DNA of 52,185 nt from Flavobacteriaceae bacterium. Its GTDB lineage: Bacteria; Bacteroidota; Bacteroidia; Flavobacteriales; Flavobacteriaceae. The notes under the pieces were generated by a model. The model was given only the letters and a program-made list of their open reading frames with translations. It was not told where the DNA came from and did not search any database. Below, in pieces: positions 48,082 through 52,185 of this stretch (positions within the stretch are counted from its first letter, which is position 1; each line of letters opens with the position of its first letter). Location of the stretch: positions 1 to 52,185 of the forward strand of contig WUAI01000022.1 in NCBI GenBank assembly GCA_009827225.1, given 5' to 3'. A program made the translations under genes and the position numbers.

Positions 48082-48684
48082 CTAATTAAACCGATGCCCC
48101 ACAGACACCTGGAAAGACAAAATGGTGGATCCTTCCGAATCACCACCTTCTTTGCGCACTACATCCGACAATTTGAGGGTAGTTCTGAACTGTATAAACC
48201 AGTCTTCAGACACATCATAGGTGGCTCCACCGTTAATCCCGGGAGCGATTCTTTTAAATCGGTTCCGACTTTCGGTTTCTCCGGTTGTTCCAAACTTAGT
48301 GCGCTCGTATAATTTGATACCCGTATGGACACCACCATCGAGGGAGAGCCCATCCGCCACCGGAAATTTTCCGAAGAAAGGAAGATTCAGATAAAGAATA
48401 CGATCGTAACCGCCGTTGAGTTCTTGTCCTTCGATGGCCAAATGCGGTTCGAAACCCAAAATAATTTCTTCAGTAAGAGATTTGTCGATTACTGCACCGG
48501 CATGTGGAAAAATGAGGTAGGAATTGTTCCCTACATCCCCGAACATATTAGAGGCACTTACTCCGGCTTTAACTGCGAAATCCCATCCGCTGAAGAAGGT
48601 GCCGGAACCAGTATCGTCATCTTGAGCACCGATTGGAGCAATGATTATTAGGAATACAAACAAAGTGGAAATTAAATGTTTCAT
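48082..48684 (-). CDS. PorT-like outer-membrane beta-barrel protein
   Basis: A 200-residue protein with signal peptide (MKHLISTLFVFLIIIAPIGAQ). GWDFAVKAGVSASNMFGD opens the mature barrel in the same way as the PorT-like genes at the start of the window (KAGVNxAN), and the later EDWFIQFRTTLKLSDVV and closing FQVSVGHRFN are outer-membrane strands with the terminal aromatic-x-x motif. Paralogue of those genes, but at the other end of the window. The tandem repeat lies directly after its stop. Confidence 0.8.
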   Translation of the reverse strand: MKHLISTLFVFLIIIAPIGAQDDDTGSGTFFSGWDFAVKAGVSASNMFGDVGNNSYLIFPHAGAVIDKSLTEEIILGFEPHLAIEGQELNGGYDRILYLNLPFFGKFPVADGLSLDGGVHTGIKLYERTKFGTTGETESRNRFKRIAPGINGGATYDVSEDWFIQFRTTLKLSDVVRKEGGDSEGSTILSFQVSVGHRFN

Positions 48685-48823
48685 GATGTTGTTAGTTAAT
48701 TGATTTACAAATACATCGGGGAAACTTAGGAATGTCATCACTATAAAATTAAACCTTTTGTAAATAACAGAGTCATAGAAGCAAATAAGGAAAACAACTA
48801 GTAATTAATTAAAATTCTTAGCC

Positions 48824-49228
48824 ATGTTAAAAACCATAGGAACCCTTTTAGTAAGCGCTGTATTTTTTATCAGCTTATCAAGTTTCGAAGCCCCAACCGT
48901 AAAGAAAGAATGGGTAAAGCTGGGTAGTAAGAAAGTAGATTATCGCTTGGATCGCGATGTGATCTTAGTCGGACCGCAGGACGGACTCTTCACCAAGCTA
49001 AAGTTGGTGGTGACCAACGGAAGCCTGAATATGCATAAAATGAAGGTGCATTATGCCAACGGAACGAGTCAGACCATCGAATTACGTCACAACTTCAGCA
49101 GAAGATCATCTTCCCGAGTGATCGATCTGAAAGGGAACAAGCGCGTCATAAAGAAAATCACCTTTATTTACGATTCGAAAAATGTCTCCCGCAGAAAAGC
49201 AAAGCTGCATGTTTTTGGGAAACACTAG
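48824..49228 (+). CDS. Exported DUF2541-like protein
   Basis: A 134-residue exported protein; signal peptide to about SSFEA (24). WVKLGSKKVDYRLDRDVILVGPQDGLFTKLKLVVTNGSLNMHKMKVHYANGTSQTIELRHNFSRRSSSRVIDLKGNKRVIKKITFIYDS has the repeating strand pattern and the 'LGxxxVDxxxDRDVI' opening of the DUF2541 family, a small beta-sandwich of unknown function. Basic C-terminus (SRRKAKLHVFGKH). A terminator follows. Confidence 0.75.
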   Translation: MLKTIGTLLVSAVFFISLSSFEAPTVKKEWVKLGSKKVDYRLDRDVILVGPQDGLFTKLKLVVTNGSLNMHKMKVHYANGTSQTIELRHNFSRRSSSRVIDLKGNKRVIKKITFIYDSKNVSRRKAKLHVFGKH

Positions 49229-49254
49229 ATCGTAAACCTTTATCTATCAACGTG

Positions 49255-49281
49255 AACCGCCTGTGAGGGCGGTTTTTTTAT
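49255..49281 (+). terminator. Intrinsic terminator
   Basis: AACCGCC (49255-49261), loop tgtgag, GGCGGTT (49268-49274) then seven T residues. Ends the DUF2541-like gene. Confidence 0.9.
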
Positions 49282-49356
49282 GATCCTTCGGAAATGTTAG
49301 ATACTGCAAGGAATTCTGTTTCAGAATAATAGCTATATTGTTGATGAAATCAGAAT

Positions 49357-50727
49357 ATGATGAAGTCGGCAGCCCGATATACATTCCGTTTCAGCTTGTT
49401 TTTCCTATTGTTTCTTGCGCTGAATGCCTGCAAGAGCAATGACGATATGGTGGTGCAGGAAGAAGAACAGGTAGAGGAGGAGCAGGAAGAGCAAGGGGAA
49501 GAGGACCTGTTGGTTCGATTAAATAATATAGACGGTATTACGGCCACCGAACTCCCTTCTGAAGACCATTTTGCGCGATTATTCGAAGTGTGGGTGACTC
49601 AGCCCATCGATCATAACAATCCGAGTGGGGTAAAATTTCAGCAGAAAGTATATATAGGGCATGTGGATGAAAATGAACCGGTAATATTCGAAACTGAAGG
49701 ATATTCCAGATCCTCCCATCGTACAAGAGAGATTTCATTCATATTAGGGCTCAACCAGATTGCCGTGGAGCACCGTTTTAACGGGGATTCCAAGCCCAAT
49801 AGTATCGATTGGACAAATCTCACCATCTGGCAGGCCGCCAATGATCATCATCGCATCGTAGAACTCCTAAAGCCTTTGTATTCGGGCCGTTGGGTCTCCA
49901 GCGGAGTGAGCAAAGGAGGTGATACCGCTTTGTTCCACCGACGCTTTTTCCCGAATGATGTAGCGGGTACTGTAGCTTTTGTGGCGCCTATATTGTTTGA
50001 AGAAAGGGATGTACGGTTTTTGGAATATTTCGAGAGCCAGGGAGATGAGGCCTGCCGACAAAAAATGCGCGATTACCAACGCAATATGTTGCTCAATATC
50101 GACGAATTTCCTCCTTTGTTTGATGACTATGTGGATTTTGTGAATACCACCTATGGTACCGATATCACGTTTTCCTTGTCCTATGAAGCCATCGTATATT
50201 TTGCTACAAGGGAGGATTACGCCTTTGAATTCTGGAGTTCCGAAACCGAGAATTGTGACAGTATTCCGGAGAATGATGCGAGTGTACAGGAATTATTCGA
50301 TCATTTTGTGGCTGTATTTGACATATTTCTGTTCTTTTCCGATTTCGGCACTGAATTCTGGACGCCCTGGTATTACCAGAGTTTGACCGAGATTGGCAAC
50401 TATGCCTTCGATGCATCGCATTTAGAAGATCTGGAGATGGAATTCGATCCGCTGGTGGATTTGGGAATCTCTACGACCTTTGACCCGACAGCCATGAACG
50501 ATTTCGCCAACTGGTTTGCCACCGAAGCCGAAAATGTAATCCTTATCTATGGAGCCGATGATCCCTGGACAGTGGGCGCCCTGGAAGCCAATGGAAATGA
50601 ATCCGTTTTAAGAATCGTCAATCCTGGAACCAAGCATAGCACGGGAATTTATAACCTGGGAGCCGGAGATAGAGGAGCAATTTTAGAGATGTTGGATAGT
50701 TGGTTGAATCAAAAGTCTTATTCTTAG
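49357..50727 (+). CDS. Serine aminopeptidase, S37 (PS-10)-like lipoprotein
   Basis: A 456-residue lipoprotein: signal peptide with lipobox LNAC (Cys about 25), then a Glu/Gln-only stretch (EEEQVEEEQEEQGEE). The catalytic part begins VTQPIDHNNPSGVKFQQKVYIGHVDENEPVIFETEGYS. LNQIAVEHRFNGDS and the nucleophile elbow SSGVSKGGDTALFHRRFFPNDVAGTVAFVAP (Ser in VSKGG) match the PS-10/S37 tripeptidyl aminopeptidase family, related to S28. The acid and base lie in IYGADDPWT and NPGTKHS. It likely releases short peptides at the cell surface. Two adjacent ATGs (49357, 49360). Confidence 0.8.
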   Translation: MMKSAARYTFRFSLFFLLFLALNACKSNDDMVVQEEEQVEEEQEEQGEEDLLVRLNNIDGITATELPSEDHFARLFEVWVTQPIDHNNPSGVKFQQKVYIGHVDENEPVIFETEGYSRSSHRTREISFILGLNQIAVEHRFNGDSKPNSIDWTNLTIWQAANDHHRIVELLKPLYSGRWVSSGVSKGGDTALFHRRFFPNDVAGTVAFVAPILFEERDVRFLEYFESQGDEACRQKMRDYQRNMLLNIDEFPPLFDDYVDFVNTTYGTDITFSLSYEAIVYFATREDYAFEFWSSETENCDSIPENDASVQELFDHFVAVFDIFLFFSDFGTEFWTPWYYQSLTEIGNYAFDASHLEDLEMEFDPLVDLGISTTFDPTAMNDFANWFATEAENVILIYGADDPWTVGALEANGNESVLRIVNPGTKHSTGIYNLGAGDRGAILEMLDSWLNQKSYS

Positions 50728-50738
50728 GAATTAGATCT

Positions 50739-51872
50739 TTAATCGTAATTGAGTTTTGGCATAAAGAACTTGTCAAGACTTAAGGTAACACCAAACTGGG
50801 TGGAGTAAATAATGTCATCGTATCTAATATTCATATAATCTCGACCATAGTAAATTGACACAAAATATCCTATAGATCTATGATTATTTGGTGACATTTC
50901 AAAAAATCCACGAATAGCAAATCGATACTTGTTATCATTTCCTTCTGCCAAAGCAAGATTTGGAACAAAATCGTCTAAATTTCCAATAATGTATTCGGTT
51001 TCTACACGGAAATGATAAGCCATTTTATTCTGTAGTCTTTCAGTACGATAATCATACTTAAAAATCGCTCTATTTTTCCCATATGCATCTTCTTGTTCCT
51101 TTGAAAATGCAAAGGTGGATTCTTCGGTACCTAAGTCCAATCGATATCCTAAGCTAAACTGATGTAATGAATTGTGTAATTTATTGTACCAACCTCTCGT
51201 CAACTGACCATAAAAGTAATTGGTAGAAAAATCTCCATCTCGGTATGAATTTCTTTTGAAATCTGGATTTTCCTCATTGGGGACAAAAAAGAATCCCGGT
51301 GCCTGTCCATTACTATAATGATGGGCCTGTATGAGTAGATTCCAAAACTTTAAATTATCCGGTTTAAAATTGATTTTTTCTTCAACTTTATTATCCTTAA
51401 AAATTCCTCGGGTAAAATTGTTATGTAAAGCAATGTACCAGCTGAACCCAACCTTGTTATTTCCCGGTAAAATTGGTTTAGAATCATCTAAGGACATTCT
51501 AAAATTACCATTGTAATCAAAAGTAAACATATGTCTTTGATTAACTCTCCATCCCTTGGGTTTACCAAAAAACAAAGGAAAACTGAGGTTTATATTAGCC
51601 TCAATTAAACTGAAATCGCTATTTGCGCCTTCGCCTTGTTCCAACGGAATTCTGCGTTCATCAATTGAAGGAATGAAAGGTAACACAGATGCATATGAAG
51701 GTTCCATATTGGCAACCCAAGCTCTTTGTAGTAAGTAATTAACTTTATCTTTGAAACCGACTTCCATACGTTCTAATTCTGTTAAGCCTTCCAACTGATC
51801 TTTTTGCTGAGCATCACATACAGTCAAACCAAAAACAAATAAGAATACAGCGTAGCGAATTGCATTATTCAT
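50739..51872 (-). CDS. Outer-membrane phospholipase A-like barrel
   Basis: A 377-residue protein with signal peptide (MNNAIRYAVFLFVFGLTVCDAQ). AHHYSNGQAPGFFFVPN carries HxSNG, the His-Ser pair of outer-membrane phospholipase A (OMPLA, H142/S144 in E. coli); STNYFYGQLTRGWY may supply the Asn. Later YIIGNLDDFVPNL and the end IRYDDIIYSTQFGVTLSLDKFF resemble OMPLA's YVVGNTDDNPDI and LIDYNFNQTRVGVGVMLNDLF as I recall them. Predicted to hydrolyse phospholipids that reach the outer leaflet. Length is greater than the E. coli enzyme. Start at ATG 51872 gives the signal peptide; the frame extends 14 codons upstream. Confidence 0.6.
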   Translation of the reverse strand: MNNAIRYAVFLFVFGLTVCDAQQKDQLEGLTELERMEVGFKDKVNYLLQRAWVANMEPSYASVLPFIPSIDERRIPLEQGEGANSDFSLIEANINLSFPLFFGKPKGWRVNQRHMFTFDYNGNFRMSLDDSKPILPGNNKVGFSWYIALHNNFTRGIFKDNKVEEKINFKPDNLKFWNLLIQAHHYSNGQAPGFFFVPNEENPDFKRNSYRDGDFSTNYFYGQLTRGWYNKLHNSLHQFSLGYRLDLGTEESTFAFSKEQEDAYGKNRAIFKYDYRTERLQNKMAYHFRVETEYIIGNLDDFVPNLALAEGNDNKYRFAIRGFFEMSPNNHRSIGYFVSIYYGRDYMNIRYDDIIYSTQFGVTLSLDKFFMPKLNYD

Positions 51873-52185
51873 AACTCCAATTTTTAAAGCCCTAAATAGG
51901 GTATTAATATTCAAAAATTTAAAAGGAGTTAAATCCGCAGAGTTGCGATGAAGTGAATTAAAGTTACAAAATAGAGTTGTACTTGGTTCAAAGAATTATA
52001 AAAAATGCGTTATTTCAAAGAAATGGGGTATGAGTATTAAATTTCCTATTTTACATAATATAAATTATAGTACACATACAGCAAATGGGTGGATACGCTA
52101 GTATTTTACATAACTGTAGATATCGACGGCCACGGCTATATCGTCAACAATTATGTAAAAGCCCATTGCGTTTCGCGCAAGCGGA
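51873..52185. other. Gene-free AT-rich end of window with structured element
   Basis: About 310 bases upstream of the OMPLA-like gene. No convincing gene; a plus-strand frame from 52086 to the edge is open but Arg-rich and not persuasive. A 57-bp imperfect inverted repeat lies at 52104-52160 (separate entry). The last 25 bases contain a small hairpin, TTGCG / CGCAA. GC content rises in the final 70 bases. Confidence 0.5.
52104..52160. repeat. 57-bp imperfect inverted repeat at window edge
   Basis: TTTTACATAA (52104-52113) and TTATGTAAAA (52151-52160) are perfect 10-bp inverted arms; inside, TGT/ACA, GA/TC and TAT/ATA continue the pairing with small bulges around a GC-rich centre (CGACGGCCACGGC). 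A long stem with extrahelical bases is seen in recombination sites and in some small mobile elements. What lies beyond the window is unknown. Confidence 0.55.

Noticed and set aside
52086-52185. Open plus-strand frame running off the window end
   Set aside because: Arg-rich translation across a structured inverted repeat, no start context, and composition unlike other genes here; not supported as a gene.

Overview
The window reads as a chromosomal segment of a marine member of the Bacteroidota, most likely family Flavobacteriaceae. The support is: type IX secretion sorting tails (sialidase-like protein near 28 kb, GH16 enzyme near 39 kb), several PorT-like outer-membrane barrels, SSC/LNAC-type lipoprotein signals, TAnnTTTG-like -7 promoter boxes, few Shine-Dalgarno sites, and the fused hisB and hisIE genes in one his operon. 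No rRNA, tRNA, CRISPR array, transposase or prophage gene was recognised by eye.

Layout. 1-2.1 kb: three small PorT-like barrels in tandem, with terminators after the first two and after the third. 2.1-5.5 kb (minus): OmpA-type protein, membrane-anchored helix-hairpin-helix protein and a sodium:solute symporter. 5.5-13.3 kb (plus): complete histidine operon hisG-D-C-B-H-A-(DinB-like)-F-IE, preceded by an 18-codon leader peptide with four consecutive His codons and an attenuator. 13.3-16.4 kb: small conserved genes and an aldehyde dehydrogenase. 16.4-20.4 kb (minus): a 1030-residue Asp-box beta-propeller protein and a LolA-like protein. 20.5-25.9 kb: thioesterase, YbdG-like MscS channel, VanX-like dipeptidase, SDR, OmpA lipoprotein, a 57-residue membrane protein and a secreted protein. 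26-32.2 kb: unknown secreted proteins, a T9SS-secreted sialidase-like protein, three tandem 'QVGIG-TTP' proteins, a bestrophin. 32.2-39 kb: nitroreductase, an unrecognised three-gene envelope cassette, a GerW-type gene with its neighbour, an SPFH protein, and two homologous 32/34-codon genes in otherwise empty gaps. 39-52 kb: GH16 glucanase, SDR/AraC/metallo-hydrolase group, an ECF sigma remnant, a 12-residue-repeat protein, S41 and S37-like peptidases, ABA4-like membrane protein, a 51-bp tandem repeat, another PorT-like barrel and an OMPLA-like phospholipase.

The best candidates for something undescribed are the two tiny paralogous genes at 32300-32398 and 38703-38807. Both are alone on the minus strand, both end in the residues ASSYAIHR, each is followed within about 30 nt by its own intrinsic terminator, and their shared 3' codons differ only at synonymous sites. 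Other leads are the 12-residue-repeat protein whose start codon lies inside an 11-bp inverted repeat, paired palindromes upstream of the SDR/AraC genes, a 20-bp perfect palindrome upstream of an OmpA gene, and the unknown cassette at 33.6-36.8 kb. All calls were made by reading the sequence; no database search was run.
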